Shown piece after piece: positions 26,244-35,429 of a stretch of DNA of 64,000 nucleotides. Location of the stretch: NCBI RefSeq assembly GCF_009765825.1, contig NZ_LMUR01000020.1, positions 443,894 through 507,893 of the forward strand, given 5' to 3'. The position numbers were made by a program, and so were the translations under genes. The notes under the pieces are model-generated. The model worked only from the letters and a program-made list of their open reading frames with translations, ran no database searches and was not told where the DNA came from. The stretch is from Granulicella sp. L60 (GTDB taxonomy: Bacteria; Acidobacteriota; Terriglobia; Terriglobales; Acidobacteriaceae). Position 1 is the first letter of the stretch. Each line of letters starts with the position of its first letter.

Positions 26244-27098
26244 TTACCCAACAAAATCGACGTTAGCGCGGAACGGAATGATGCCGCGATCGAAACCCAT
26301 CTCCAGCAGCTTGCGAATGGCCACTTTGCCGTCCTCGCCGTAGTTCAGCGTCCGCTCGTTCACGTACATGCCGACGAACCGGTTAGCCAGCGTCGGATCG
26401 AGATCGCGCGCAAACTGCATCGCATACGCAAGCGCCTCCTCGCGATGATCAAGCGCATGCTGAATGCTGTCGCGCAGCGCATTCGTCGTCGTCAGCAGCG
26501 TCTCCGCGCCGAGCGAGCGGCGAATGGCGTTCCCACCCAGCGGCAACGGAAGCCCCGTCTGCTCGCGCCACCACTGTCCCAGGTCGAGCAGCTTGATCAG
26601 CCCGTCGTTCGCATACGTAAGCTGTCCTTCGTGAATGATCAGGCCAGCGTCATACTCCCCTGACACCACCGCAGGAATAATCTTGTCGAACGGAACCACT
26701 GCAGTCTCAATCTCCGGCGCGAACAGCTTCAGCGTCAGGTAAGCCGTCGTCAGTGTGCCGGGAACCGCAACGCGAACCTTCTTCACCTCGTCCAGTGTCA
26801 GCTTGCGGCTCGACACAATCATCGGCCCGTAGCCCTCGCCGACGCTGCCACCGCAGGCCATCAGCGTGTACTTCTCCTGCAGGTAAGGATAGGCGTGAAA
26901 CGAAATCGCAGTCACATCGTAGAACGCTTCGTTGATCGCGCGATGGTTCAGCGTCTCGATATCGGTAAGGGTGTGGGTAAACTTGAAGCCTGGAACCCGG
27001 ACCTTGTTCGTGGCCAGCCCGTAAAACATAAAGGCGTCATCGGAGTCCGGGCTGTGGGCGATGCTGATCTCTTGAATGGCAGTGCTTGAGGCAGTCAT
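26244..27098 (-). CDS. mqnD: 1,4-dihydroxy-6-naphthoate synthase (futalosine menaquinone pathway)
   Basis: Converts cyclic de-hypoxanthinylfutalosine to dihydroxynaphthoate in the alternative menaquinone route. The N terminus IAHSPDSDDAFMFYGL matches the MqnD SPCPNDTFxFxAL pattern, and the middle shows ETLNHRAINEAFYDVTAISFHAYPYL, then CGGSVGEGYGPMIVS. The fold is that of a periplasmic binding protein but there is no signal peptide. 284 residues is normal. MqnA is the related alternative, but the DIETLN and SFHAY blocks favour MqnD. No other mqn genes are nearby. Confidence 0.85.
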   Translation of the reverse strand: MTASSTAIQEISIAHSPDSDDAFMFYGLATNKVRVPGFKFTHTLTDIETLNHRAINEAFYDVTAISFHAYPYLQEKYTLMACGGSVGEGYGPMIVSSRKLTLDEVKKVRVAVPGTLTTAYLTLKLFAPEIETAVVPFDKIIPAVVSGEYDAGLIIHEGQLTYANDGLIKLLDLGQWWREQTGLPLPLGGNAIRRSLGAETLLTTTNALRDSIQHALDHREEALAYAMQFARDLDPTLANRFVGMYVNERTLNYGEDGKVAIRKLLEMGFDRGIIPFRANVDFVG

Positions 27099-27272
27099 GA
27101 TGCTTTGATCCTTGAAATCTTGATGATGGTGAAAGAGTGCGGTGAAGGGAAGTAGACGCGCAGACCGATAACTAATGTCCAGCGCCGAAGTTTGAGAAAA
27201 AATCTGTCACAGAACGCTGCGAGAGACCGGGGGATGAAGGAAGAGCACATTGCATGCGACAAGGTCCTTTCG

Positions 27273-27752
27273 CTAGAGACGCTTCGGTGAGGTTGCACGA
27301 TCACGGGAGTTAGCCCGAAGACGTGGAGTCTGGTATGGGTCCGTCAGGTCGCCCAGGTCCTTGTTGAAGTAAGCCCAGTCGAGCCGCTCCCCATCGCGCC
27401 GATGTGCGGGCTGTGGCGACTTGCGCTGTCCTTGCACCGGCTCAGAGAGCGTCTGATCATAAGCCTTATGCGCCTCAGGGTCAGGCCGCAGCGTAACGAT
27501 CTCAGGAGGTTGATTCCAGCTCTTACCGGCCATAATCTCTTTGATCGTCTGGGCAGGGACGCTGCGCGCTCTACGCACAACCGTCTCCGAAACTGATCTC
27601 CCCTTCGCCGCCGCAAAGAGATGATCGGCAAACTCACGCTCCCGCTGCGGCGAACTGACGCTCCGGCCGATGCGGATATGCCTCGCGATAGCAACTCCTG
27701 CCATCAGCAGCACAAAAAGCGACAGCACCGAGATGGCGAAGAGTGTATGCAT
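27273..27752 (-). CDS. Hypothetical membrane-anchored protein
   Basis: I do not recognise a family. About 159 residues: one N-terminal TM helix (LFAISVLSLFVLLMAGVAIA), a basic cytoplasmic stretch, then a Pro/Arg/Asp-rich, probably disordered tail. The ATG at 27752 begins just before the helix; an in-frame TTG at 27773 is an alternative. It stands between mqnD (same strand, 174 bp away) and divergent ftsB. Confidence 0.55.
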   Translation of the reverse strand: MHTLFAISVLSLFVLLMAGVAIARHIRIGRSVSSPQREREFADHLFAAAKGRSVSETVVRRARSVPAQTIKEIMAGKSWNQPPEIVTLRPDPEAHKAYDQTLSEPVQGQRKSPQPAHRRDGERLDWAYFNKDLGDLTDPYQTPRLRANSRDRATSPKRL

Positions 27753-27971
27753 GTTCCATAAGAAGAATACCAAGGTGTAAGCGCTTCGTGCAGCTTATTC
27801 AGCCAATCTCGCCATCCTTCAGTGCAAGAACCAGCGACCTCGCACCCCAGGAACACGATCGCGTCTCTGCATCATTCAGCCAAAGATTATAGGTATGAAT
27901 CAGGTACGCCCTTGCAGGAAGGGCGTTTTCCACTTGACCGCCGCTGTGATGAAAGCTGTACTAAAAAAGAT

Positions 27972-28373
27972 ATGGCTCGTCCGGACAACGCGCGCACAGC
28001 GGTGAAGCAGACCAACGCCGTCGTGCGAGGGTACGAGCGCCTTCGCCGAAACTGGCGAAAGCTTGCCACCGGAGCCGCCGCAACACTCGCCGTTGCCATG
28101 GGCTATCACGTCATCTTCGGACAGAACGGGCTGACCGCCTACGAGCAGAAGAGACAGGACACCTACAGTCTCGACCAGCAGCTCCACAGCCTGCAGCGCG
28201 AGAACGACCTGCTCAAGGGACACGTAGACCGGCTGCAGAGCGATCCGAACGCCATTGAACATCAGGCCCGCGAGGAGCTCCACTACACCCGCCCCGGCGA
28301 GGTCATCTACACCCTCCCTGCGCCTCCCGCCGCTCAAAACACCGATAACCACACCCCCTCTTCAAACCAGTAG
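27972..28373 (+). CDS. ftsB: FtsB/DivIC-like septum formation initiator
   Basis: Small bitopic division protein. From the ATG at 27972 it has a basic N terminus, one TM helix (LATGAAATLAVAMGYHVIFG), a coiled coil (DQQLHSLQRENDLLKGHVDRLQSD) and the FtsB/DivIC ending in AREELHYTRPGEVIYTLP. In known cells it joins FtsL/FtsQ to activate septal wall synthesis. The frame is open upstream to 27822, but that part lacks family features. The tail is Pro/Ala/Asn-rich. Assignment to FtsB versus DivIC is by resemblance only. Confidence 0.8.
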   Translation: MARPDNARTAVKQTNAVVRGYERLRRNWRKLATGAAATLAVAMGYHVIFGQNGLTAYEQKRQDTYSLDQQLHSLQRENDLLKGHVDRLQSDPNAIEHQAREELHYTRPGEVIYTLPAPPAAQNTDNHTPSSNQ

Positions 28374-28486
28374 CCCCCGGCTGCGATCCCGATAATTTTC
28401 CGTGCCATCGCCCATCGCTTGCTTTGTCAGCTCGAACTGGCAGCAATAACGTCGCTGGGATACGCTGCTGAAGGAAGGTGCTCCGC

Positions 28487-29125
28487 ATGAACTTTGAAAT
28501 CGAAAAGACGAAGACCCGCGAGATCTACAACCTTCTCATCGGCCTCGTAGCCCCCAGGCCGATCGCGCTGGTGACGAGCATGAACGAAGAGGGCCGACTC
28601 AACGCCGCTCCCTTCAGCTCCTACAACTACCTCTGCACCGACCCGCCGATCATCGGCATGGGCGTCATGGATCGTCCCACCGGCGGCTTCGTGCCCAAAG
28701 ATACCGCAAGAAATATCCGGCGCACCGGCGAGTTCGTCGTCAACGTCGTAACCGAAGACATCGCCACCCAGATGAACATCTGCGCAACCGACTTTCCCGC
28801 CGAGGTCGACGAACTCGAGATGGCCGGCCTCACCACCACCCCATCGCAGATCGTCAAAGTGCCGCGCATCGCCCAGGCCCACGCTGCGCTCGAGTGCAAA
28901 GAGTACACCACCATGGAGATCGGAAGATCGCGCATCATCCTCGGAAGAGTGGTCGCCATCTACATCGAAGACCAGTTTCTCGATCCGTCCGGTCCCTACG
29001 TTCTCTCCGAAGAGTTGCATGCGCTCGGCAGGATGAACGGACTCGGATCGTACGTCAAAACCCGCGACGCCTTCCTCACCATGCCCAGAATCTCCTACGA
29101 AGAGTGGAAGAAGGGCAAACGGTAG
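28487..29125 (+). CDS. Flavin reductase-like (FMN-binding split-barrel) protein
   Basis: Cytoplasmic flavoprotein of the flavin reductase/DIM6 family. The start of the barrel, VAPRPIALVTSMNEEGRLNAAPFSSYNYL, is the family hallmark, followed by KDTARNIRRTGEFVVNV, the FMN-contact region. 212 residues is normal. The ATG at 28487 has GGAAGG eight bases upstream; an in-frame GTG at 28478 is less likely. The partner oxygenase or substrate is not evident. Confidence 0.85.
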   Translation: MNFEIEKTKTREIYNLLIGLVAPRPIALVTSMNEEGRLNAAPFSSYNYLCTDPPIIGMGVMDRPTGGFVPKDTARNIRRTGEFVVNVVTEDIATQMNICATDFPAEVDELEMAGLTTTPSQIVKVPRIAQAHAALECKEYTTMEIGRSRIILGRVVAIYIEDQFLDPSGPYVLSEELHALGRMNGLGSYVKTRDAFLTMPRISYEEWKKGKR

Positions 29126-29129
29126 GGAA

Positions 29130-29987
29130 CTAGGAGAGATACTCCCTCAGCCACGGGTCGGTCGTGTGAACAAGCTCCTGCGTGCTACCGTCGAAGACGA
29201 CTTTACCCTCATTCAACACCAGAAATTTAGTCGTGTCGTTGATCCCATCATTGGGGATCGGCTCTACCTTACCCGTCTCCGTATTGAACCGGCTGCGCGC
29301 CAGCAGATACGCGTCCTGCAGACGATGCGTAATCACCAGCGAAGTCGTATTCGTCACATCGCGCTGCTTCACCACCAGGTCCACGATCGTCGTAGACGTA
29401 ATAGGATCAAGGCCGCCGGTAGGCGAGTCATAGAGAATCAGGTCCGGCTTGGCGATAATAGCCCGCGCAATCGAGACTCGCCGCCGCATTCCTCCCGAAA
29501 GCTCCGGAGGAAACTTCGCAATCGTATGTTCAAGCTCCACGAACTGCAGCGCCTCCACCACCCGTTGGTGAGCCTCCTCCTCCGGCACGCGATCCTCATG
29601 AAGCCGATACGCAACGTTGTCTTCCACCGAAAGCGAGTCGAACAGCGCCGACTCCTGGAACACCATCCCGATGCGCGCCCGCAGCATGAAGAGATCCTTC
29701 TCTTTCATGCGAGTCACATCCTCGCCGAAGACCCGAATCGTGCCCGTGTCAGGCCGCATCAGCCCATTCACCAGCTTCATCAGCACCGACTTCCCACCAC
29801 CCGCCGGCCCAAGAATAATCCGTGTCTCGCCCCGCTGCACCGTAAACGAGATATCCTGCAGCACCGGCTTCACATCGAAGGTAATCGACACACCCTCGAC
29901 CACCACCACCGGCTCCGAAGAACCGGCATCACCCTGCTTCTGTTGCGTGTCCGCGGAAACGATGTCCTCAGGCATAGACTGGCTCAC
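29130..29987 (-). CDS. MlaF-like ABC transporter ATPase with altered Walker B
   Basis: ATPase of a lipid-transport (Mla/Mce-type) ABC system. Walker A is GPAGGGKS (60-67), the signature is LSGGM (163-167), and Walker B is LILYD (183-187) followed by Ser188 where most ABC ATPases have the catalytic Glu (DSPTGGLDP). The switch His is in ITHRL. The GTG start overlaps the permease stop (GTGA), so the two are coupled. No MlaD/Mce substrate-binding gene is adjacent. Confidence 0.87.
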   Translation of the reverse strand: MSQSMPEDIVSADTQQKQGDAGSSEPVVVVEGVSITFDVKPVLQDISFTVQRGETRIILGPAGGGKSVLMKLVNGLMRPDTGTIRVFGEDVTRMKEKDLFMLRARIGMVFQESALFDSLSVEDNVAYRLHEDRVPEEEAHQRVVEALQFVELEHTIAKFPPELSGGMRRRVSIARAIIAKPDLILYDSPTGGLDPITSTTIVDLVVKQRDVTNTTSLVITHRLQDAYLLARSRFNTETGKVEPIPNDGINDTTKFLVLNEGKVVFDGSTQELVHTTDPWLREYLS

Positions 29988-30763
29988 CTGCCGAAGATGC
30001 CGATCATCGCCCTTGTCACCAGCAGGTCGACGATGATGATAAACACCGAGGAGACGACGACGGCCTGGGTCGTCGACTTGCCGACACCCTGGGTTCCGCC
30101 CTTCGTATTCATGCCGAAGTAGCAGCCCACCGTCGCAATAATGAATCCGGAAAACAGCGGCTTGGTCAGCCCCTGCACCACGTCGCCATACTGTAGCGCA
30201 CGGTACGAGTTATGAAAGTAAGTCGAGCCGTTCAACCCGAGCAACGCCACGCTCACCAGCGCTCCACCCGCGATTCCGAACGTATCCGACAAAATCGTAA
30301 GAAAGAACAGCATGAATACCGTCGCATACAGCCGTGGCGTAACCAGCTTCCTCACCGGGTCCGTTCCCAGGGCACGCATCGCGTCGATCTGCTCGGTCAC
30401 CTTCATCGACCCGATCTCCGACGCCATCCCCGAAGCATTACGCCCCGAGACCATCAGGCCCGTCAGCACCGGGCCAAGCTCCTTCACCATCGACAGCGCC
30501 ACCAGGTTTCCCGTCAGGCTCACCGATCCGAACGCTTGAAGCGAGGTCGCCGACTGCAACGCCAGCACGCACCCCGTGAAGAACCCCGTCAGCACCACGA
30601 TCGGCATCGATCCCACTCCGATCGAGTCCATCTGCGTATACACATCCGCCCAGTACCGCGGCCGCGAAAACAGGTTCGTTATCGCCCGCCACGACAGGGT
30701 CGAATAGCCCTGGATGGACGCAACGGTCTGCTTGGCAAAGTTCTCTGGAGAGGCGAAGGGCAT
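29984..30763 (-). CDS. MlaE-like ABC transporter permease
   Basis: Inner-membrane permease of the MlaE/YrbE family (259 residues). Family marks are MPIVVLTGFFTGCVLALQ, the VKELGPVLTGLMVSGRNASGMASEIGSMKVTEQIDAM block, and five or so TM helices. With the ATPase it would move phospholipids, or perhaps other lipids such as hopanoids, between membranes. The divergent neighbour is the hopanoid gene set, which invites but does not prove that link. Confidence 0.9.
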   Translation of the reverse strand: MPFASPENFAKQTVASIQGYSTLSWRAITNLFSRPRYWADVYTQMDSIGVGSMPIVVLTGFFTGCVLALQSATSLQAFGSVSLTGNLVALSMVKELGPVLTGLMVSGRNASGMASEIGSMKVTEQIDAMRALGTDPVRKLVTPRLYATVFMLFFLTILSDTFGIAGGALVSVALLGLNGSTYFHNSYRALQYGDVVQGLTKPLFSGFIIATVGCYFGMNTKGGTQGVGKSTTQAVVVSSVFIIIVDLLVTRAMIGIFGR

Positions 30764-30882
30764 CTTGTTATGTGGCTCAGAGTATCAGATGCAAAGATCA
30801 GACTGAAGATTGCATGTTATTGCTGCGATTACGATAGCCGTCAAAGATGCATCACCCGGCGCAGAATGAGAAGATAGAGAGA

Positions 30883-31971
30883 ATGATAGCTGAGATGACG
30901 GCCGCGGTCTTATACGGCAAAGAAGATCTTCGACTCGAGCGCGTAAAAATCCCCCAGGCTGGCCCCGGAGAGCTCATTCTCCGCGTCGGCGCCGCCCTTA
31001 CCTGCGGAACCGACCTCAAAGTCTACCGCCGTGGCTACCACGCCCTGATGCTCACCCCACCCATCCCCTTCGGCCACGAGCTCGCCGGCGTCGTCACCGA
31101 GACCGGCCCCGGCGTCACCACCTTCCAGCCCGGAGACCGTGTCGTCGCCCTCAACTCCGCCCCCTGCGACGTCTGCTTCTTCTGCAAACACAACCAGCAA
31201 AACCTCTGCGCAGATCTCCTCTTCAACAACGGAGCCTACGCCGAGTACATCCGCATCCCCGCCCGCATCGTCGCCAAAAACACCCTCCTCATCCCCGCCC
31301 ACGTCCCCTTCGAACACGCCGCCCTCACCGAACCCCTCGCCTGCGTCGTCCGCGGCCTCGAAGAGAGCGGCGCCCAGCCCGGCGACACCATGGTCGTCAT
31401 CGGCGCCGGTCCCATCGGCCTCATGTTCATGCACGTAGCCGAGATCGCCGGCGTCCACGTCATCGCCGTCGTCAAGCGCGAAGACCAGATCGCCGCCGCC
31501 ACCCTCTTCGGAGCCCGCAGCGTCGTCCACATCGGCTCTGTCGACGACCCCATCGCCGCCGTCCGCGCCCTCACCCCCGAAGGCCGCGGCGCCGACGTCG
31601 TCATCGAAGCCGTCGCCATCCCCACCACCTGGGAGTGGGCCGTCGAGATCGTCCGCAAAGGCGGCGTCGTCAACTTCTTCGGCGGCCCTCCCAGCGGCAC
31701 CCAGGTCCAGCTCGACACCAACCGCATCCACTACGGCGACATCACTCTCAAAGCCAGCTTCCACCACACCCCCGCCACCTGCCGAACCGCATTCGACCTC
31801 GTCACCAGCGGACGCTTCAAGTGCGCCGACTACATCACCGGCAGCGCCACCCTCCAGGACGTACCCACACTCTTCGCCTCCATGATGAACCGCAACCGAA
31901 ACGGCACCTCCCGCGACATCAAGACCGCCGTATTTCCCAATCCCACCGCATCCAGCGAGGACACCAAGTGA
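30883..31971 (+). CDS. Zinc-dependent alcohol dehydrogenase family protein
   Basis: Medium-chain dehydrogenase, first gene of the hopanoid operon. Catalytic zinc ligands lie in TCGTD and PFGHELAG; the structural zinc site is CDVCFFCKHNQQNLC; the Rossmann motif is VIGAGPIGLM. It resembles sorbitol/threonine dehydrogenases. The start at 30883 follows a purine-rich AGATAGAGAG; ATG 30895 is an alternative and 30847 is upstream. It overlaps hpnC by 4 bp (GTGA), so a role on a hopanoid or isoprenoid alcohol is a fair guess. Confidence 0.85.
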   Translation: MIAEMTAAVLYGKEDLRLERVKIPQAGPGELILRVGAALTCGTDLKVYRRGYHALMLTPPIPFGHELAGVVTETGPGVTTFQPGDRVVALNSAPCDVCFFCKHNQQNLCADLLFNNGAYAEYIRIPARIVAKNTLLIPAHVPFEHAALTEPLACVVRGLEESGAQPGDTMVVIGAGPIGLMFMHVAEIAGVHVIAVVKREDQIAAATLFGARSVVHIGSVDDPIAAVRALTPEGRGADVVIEAVAIPTTWEWAVEIVRKGGVVNFFGGPPSGTQVQLDTNRIHYGDITLKASFHHTPATCRTAFDLVTSGRFKCADYITGSATLQDVPTLFASMMNRNRNGTSRDIKTAVFPNPTASSEDTK

Positions 31972-32909
31972 GCGAAGCTCTCGCCTCCCGTTTCGCCCTC
32001 ATCGGCGCACCGCCCGACTACCTCACCCCCCTCGAGCGCCCCACCCTCGCCGAAGCCCAGATCTGGTGCCGCACCCTCACCACCACCCACTACGAAAACT
32101 TTCACGTCGCCACCTTCTTCCTGCCCAAAAAAGCCCGTCCCCACTTCGAGAGCATCTACGCCTACTGCCGCGTCTCCGACGACCTCGGCGACGAGGTAGC
32201 CGACCCCGCCACCGCCACCCGCCTCCTCGACACCTGGGGCGAGATGCTCGACGAGTGCTACGACCACCCCGAGCGCTCCATGCACCCCGTCTTCGTCGCC
32301 CTTCACGAGACCATCCGCGAGTTCGATCTCCCCCGCCATCTCTTCTCAGACCTCCTCCACGCCTTCCGCATGGACCAGTACAAGACCGTCTACAACACCT
32401 GGGATGAGCTGATGCTCTACTCGCACTACTCCGCCAACCCCGTCGGCCGCCTCGTTCTCCTGGTCTGTGGATACCGCGAAGAGTCCATCGCCCTCCTCTC
32501 CGACAAGGTCTGCACCGCGCTCCAGCTCGCGAACTTCTGGCAGGATGTCGTCGAAGATGCGGAGCGCGGCCGACGCTACATCCCGGCCGAGTCCATGCTC
32601 CGCTTCGGCGTCGAAGACGGCCAGATCGAAGGCCGCGTCTTCACCCCGGAGTTCCGCGCCATGATCGAAGATCTCGTCCTGCGCACCCGCGCCATGCTCC
32701 TCGAAGGCGGAGAGATCAGCAAACACGTCGATAAAGAACTCGCCGTCACCCTCAACCTCTTCCGCAAGGGCGGCGAAGCCATCCTCAACGGCATCGCAAG
32801 ACAAAACTACGACGTCCTCCGCGGCAGGCCCGTCGTAACCAAAGCAAGAAAACTCGGTCTATTAGTGGAGGCGCTTGCAGGTAAACTGCGTGCGAGTCTA
32901 ACCACGTGA
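31968..32909 (+). CDS. hpnC: Hydroxysqualene synthase HpnC
   Basis: In the HpnCDE route HpnC converts presqualene diphosphate to hydroxysqualene. 313 residues of the trans-isoprenyl synthase fold with the Asp-rich motifs YCRVSDDLGDEV and FWQDVVEDAERGR. The GTG at 31968 overlaps the upstream stop; the frame continues upstream only as shadow of the dehydrogenase. The HYENFHVATFFLPKKARPHF region is typical of HpnC rather than HpnD. It overlaps hpnD by 4 bp. Confidence 0.92.
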   Translation: MSEALASRFALIGAPPDYLTPLERPTLAEAQIWCRTLTTTHYENFHVATFFLPKKARPHFESIYAYCRVSDDLGDEVADPATATRLLDTWGEMLDECYDHPERSMHPVFVALHETIREFDLPRHLFSDLLHAFRMDQYKTVYNTWDELMLYSHYSANPVGRLVLLVCGYREESIALLSDKVCTALQLANFWQDVVEDAERGRRYIPAESMLRFGVEDGQIEGRVFTPEFRAMIEDLVLRTRAMLLEGGEISKHVDKELAVTLNLFRKGGEAILNGIARQNYDVLRGRPVVTKARKLGLLVEALAGKLRASLTT

Positions 32910-33838
32910 CGATCGACCAGGCCTACGCCATCTGCCGCGCCATCGCAAAGCAGCAGGCAAAGAACTTCTACTACTCCTTCCGCGTGCTGCCCCGGCACAA
33001 GAGCGACGCCATGTGCGCCGTCTACGCCTTTATGCGCCGCGCCGACGACATCTCCGACGACGAGACCATGCCCGTCGCCCAGCGCCGCCAGGTCATGACC
33101 CAGTGGCTCAGCGCATGGCGCGAAGCCCGCAGAACCGGCCTCTCCGACGACCCCACCTTCCTCGCCCTCAACGACACACAAAGACGCTTCGCCATTCCCG
33201 ACCAGCTTCTCGAAGACCTCGTTCGCGGCACCACCATGGACCTCGAAGAGCGTCTCGCCGACGTCACACCCGTCACCGACGCAGCCACCGGCCAGACCCT
33301 CCAGATCTACGAGGACTTCGACGGCCTCTATCGCTACTGCTACCTCGTCGCCTCCGTCGTCGGTCTCGTCTGCATCCGCATCTTCGGCTACACCGACCCC
33401 AACGCAGAGCTTCTGGCCGAAAAGACCGGCGTAGCCTTCCAGCTCACCAACATCCTCCGCGACGTCAGCGAAGACGCCGAGCGCGGACGCATCTACCTCC
33501 CGCTCACCGACCTTCTCTCCAGCCAACTCACCGTAGACCAACTCCTTCAGACAGTCCGCAAACAAACACCCCCCGAGACCGCAAAAAAAGTACTGGTCCT
33601 CGAAGCCAACCGCGCACTGGAGTTCTACCGCGCCGCCCAGCAGCTCCTTCCCCTCATCGACCGCGACAGCCGCGCCGCCCTCTGGGTTCTCGTCACCATC
33701 TATCGCGGCCTGCTGGAGCGCATCATCGCCGAAGACTACGACGTCTTCCACCAGCGCGTCAGCGTCCCCACCGCGAAGAAGCTCGCAATCATGGGGCAGG
33801 GAATGGCGATGGCCCTGCGCAACCGGATCACCTCGTGA
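32906..33838 (+). CDS. hpnD: Presqualene diphosphate synthase HpnD
   Basis: Joins two farnesyl diphosphates to presqualene diphosphate. 310 residues with FYYSFRVLPRHKSDAM, the first Asp motif RRADDISDD and the second LRDVSEDAERGR, both needed for Mg-diphosphate binding. The GTG start overlaps hpnC by 4 bp and the stop overlaps hpnE by 4 bp. Similar in fold to phytoene synthase, but flanked by hpnC and hpnE, which settles the assignment. Confidence 0.92.
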   Translation: MTIDQAYAICRAIAKQQAKNFYYSFRVLPRHKSDAMCAVYAFMRRADDISDDETMPVAQRRQVMTQWLSAWREARRTGLSDDPTFLALNDTQRRFAIPDQLLEDLVRGTTMDLEERLADVTPVTDAATGQTLQIYEDFDGLYRYCYLVASVVGLVCIRIFGYTDPNAELLAEKTGVAFQLTNILRDVSEDAERGRIYLPLTDLLSSQLTVDQLLQTVRKQTPPETAKKVLVLEANRALEFYRAAQQLLPLIDRDSRAALWVLVTIYRGLLERIIAEDYDVFHQRVSVPTAKKLAIMGQGMAMALRNRITS

Positions 33839-35241
33839 GCTCCTCCGCACAAAACGATGTAGTCATCGTCGGAGCAGGCGTCGCCGGCCTCGCCGCAGCG
33901 GTCGCACTCGCGGGCGCAGGCGCACAGGTCACCCTGCTCGAACGAAGACCCTACATCGGCGGTCGCGCCTACTCCTACGACCACCCCGCACTCGGCGAGA
34001 CCATCGACTCCCAGCACGTCGTCCTCGGATGCTGCACCAACATCCTCGAACTAGCCGCGCAGGCAGGCATGGCCCACACCATCCGCTGGTACGACGAGAT
34101 GACCTTCCTCGAATCCGGACGGCCCCGCACCATCCTGCGCCCCGGCTCCTTGCCCGCGCCCGGCCACCAGACCCTCAGCTTTCTCCGCGCCCCCATGCTC
34201 ACCCTGCGCGACAAGGCAGGCATCGCCCAGGGCCTCATGCACTTCCTCCGCGGATACCCCTCCGACGACTCCGAGAGCTTCGCCTCCTGGCTCAAGCGCA
34301 CCGGCCAGACCAAACGCGCCATCCTTCACTTCTGGGAGCCGGTCGTCGTCGGCGCCCTCAACGACACCTTCGAGCGCTGCTCCGTCAAATACGCTGGCAA
34401 GGTCTTCCACGAGGTCTTCCTGCGCTCCCCCGAAGCCGGACGCCTTGGCATCCCCGCCGCGCCGCTCACCGAGTTCTTCTCCCCCGTCGCCGACCTCGCT
34501 GAGCGCTTAGGTGTTCAGGTTAAACTCAAGACCGGAATCGACCGCATCGAACAGACCCCCGAAGGAACCTGGAAGATTCAGGCAGGAGACGAAACACTCT
34601 TCACCCGCAACGTCATCCTCGCAACCGACTTCAAGCAGACCCGCGCGCTCGTCTCCTCCCTCGACACTCAGGTTCCAAGCCCGTGGCAGACCGACGAAGG
34701 CTTCAACCAGTTCGTCGCCGCCCCCATCACCACCATCCACCTCTGGTTCGACCGCGACGTCACCGAACTCGACCATGCCGTCCTCCTCGACACCCGCATC
34801 CAGTGGATGTTCGCCAAGTCGCGCATCCGCCAGTGGCCCAAGGAGCGCGGCAGCTACCTCGAACTCGTCATCAGCGCCTCATGGCCCGAACTCCAGATGT
34901 CCCGCGACGAGATACTCTCCTCCGCACTCCGGGAAGCAGAGCTATTCTTCCCAGCCATCCGTCAGGCAAAGCTCCTCAAGAGCGGCGTCCTCAAGGAAGC
35001 CCGCGCCACCTTCTCCGTGACCCCAGGCCTTGATCAGTTCCGCCCAACCCAGACCACCCAGTGGCCCGGCCTCTTCCTCGCCGGAGACTGGACCGCGACT
35101 GATTGGCCCTCCACCATGGAAGGCGCCGTCCGCAGCGGAAGACTCGCCGCAGGCGCTGTCCTCGGCACCCCCACCCGCTTCATGGCCTCCGAAACCCCAC
35201 CTCGCGGCCTCATGCACTGGCTCAGCGTCAGCCAAAAATAA
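33835..35241 (+). CDS. hpnE: Hydroxysqualene dehydroxylase HpnE
   Basis: FAD-dependent enzyme that reduces hydroxysqualene to squalene. 468 residues from a GTG overlapping hpnD's stop. The N-terminal dinucleotide motif is VVIVGAGVAGLAAAVALAGAG with ERRPYIGGRA after it; the C-terminal FAD site is LFLAGDWTATDWPSTMEGAVRSG, as in phytoene desaturase relatives. The squalene-hopene cyclase is not in the window. The gene's last codons run into the interspersed repeat copy B. Confidence 0.92.
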   Translation: MSSSAQNDVVIVGAGVAGLAAAVALAGAGAQVTLLERRPYIGGRAYSYDHPALGETIDSQHVVLGCCTNILELAAQAGMAHTIRWYDEMTFLESGRPRTILRPGSLPAPGHQTLSFLRAPMLTLRDKAGIAQGLMHFLRGYPSDDSESFASWLKRTGQTKRAILHFWEPVVVGALNDTFERCSVKYAGKVFHEVFLRSPEAGRLGIPAAPLTEFFSPVADLAERLGVQVKLKTGIDRIEQTPEGTWKIQAGDETLFTRNVILATDFKQTRALVSSLDTQVPSPWQTDEGFNQFVAAPITTIHLWFDRDVTELDHAVLLDTRIQWMFAKSRIRQWPKERGSYLELVISASWPELQMSRDEILSSALREAELFFPAIRQAKLLKSGVLKEARATFSVTPGLDQFRPTQTTQWPGLFLAGDWTATDWPSTMEGAVRSGRLAAGAVLGTPTRFMASETPPRGLMHWLSVSQK

Positions 35242-35405
35242 ATTTAGAAAACCTGTCGTATTTTTCCGGTCTCAAAATACGACCGCGAAACCACCACATC
35301 CACCACGCTAACTACCACAACTCACCAGCAAGAAACCACGTCCAGCCACCACGTTTTCGCAAAAACCCCAGCAAAAACACCCATCCACCACGCGAAATAA
35401 ATCTG
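35231..35405. repeat. Interspersed CCACC-rich repeat, copy B
   Basis: Second copy of the element at 11441-11620, same orientation. Near its left end it has a perfect 10-bp stem (GTCGTATTTT 35255-35264 / AAAATACGAC 35274-35283) with a 9-base loop; copy A keeps this only imperfectly. The element starts within the hpnE stop region and ends just before the convergent DMT gene. Confidence 0.75.
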
Positions 35406-35429
35406 CAAATTCCAGCGTAAAAACTAACC

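Noticed and set aside
31635..31967. Upstream extension of the hpnC frame
   Set aside because: Shadow of the dehydrogenase gene; family features begin after the GTG at 31968.
33013..33834. Upstream extension of the hpnE frame
   Set aside because: Arg/Pro/His-rich shadow of hpnD; the GTG at 33835 overlaps the hpnD stop and begins the FAD motif.
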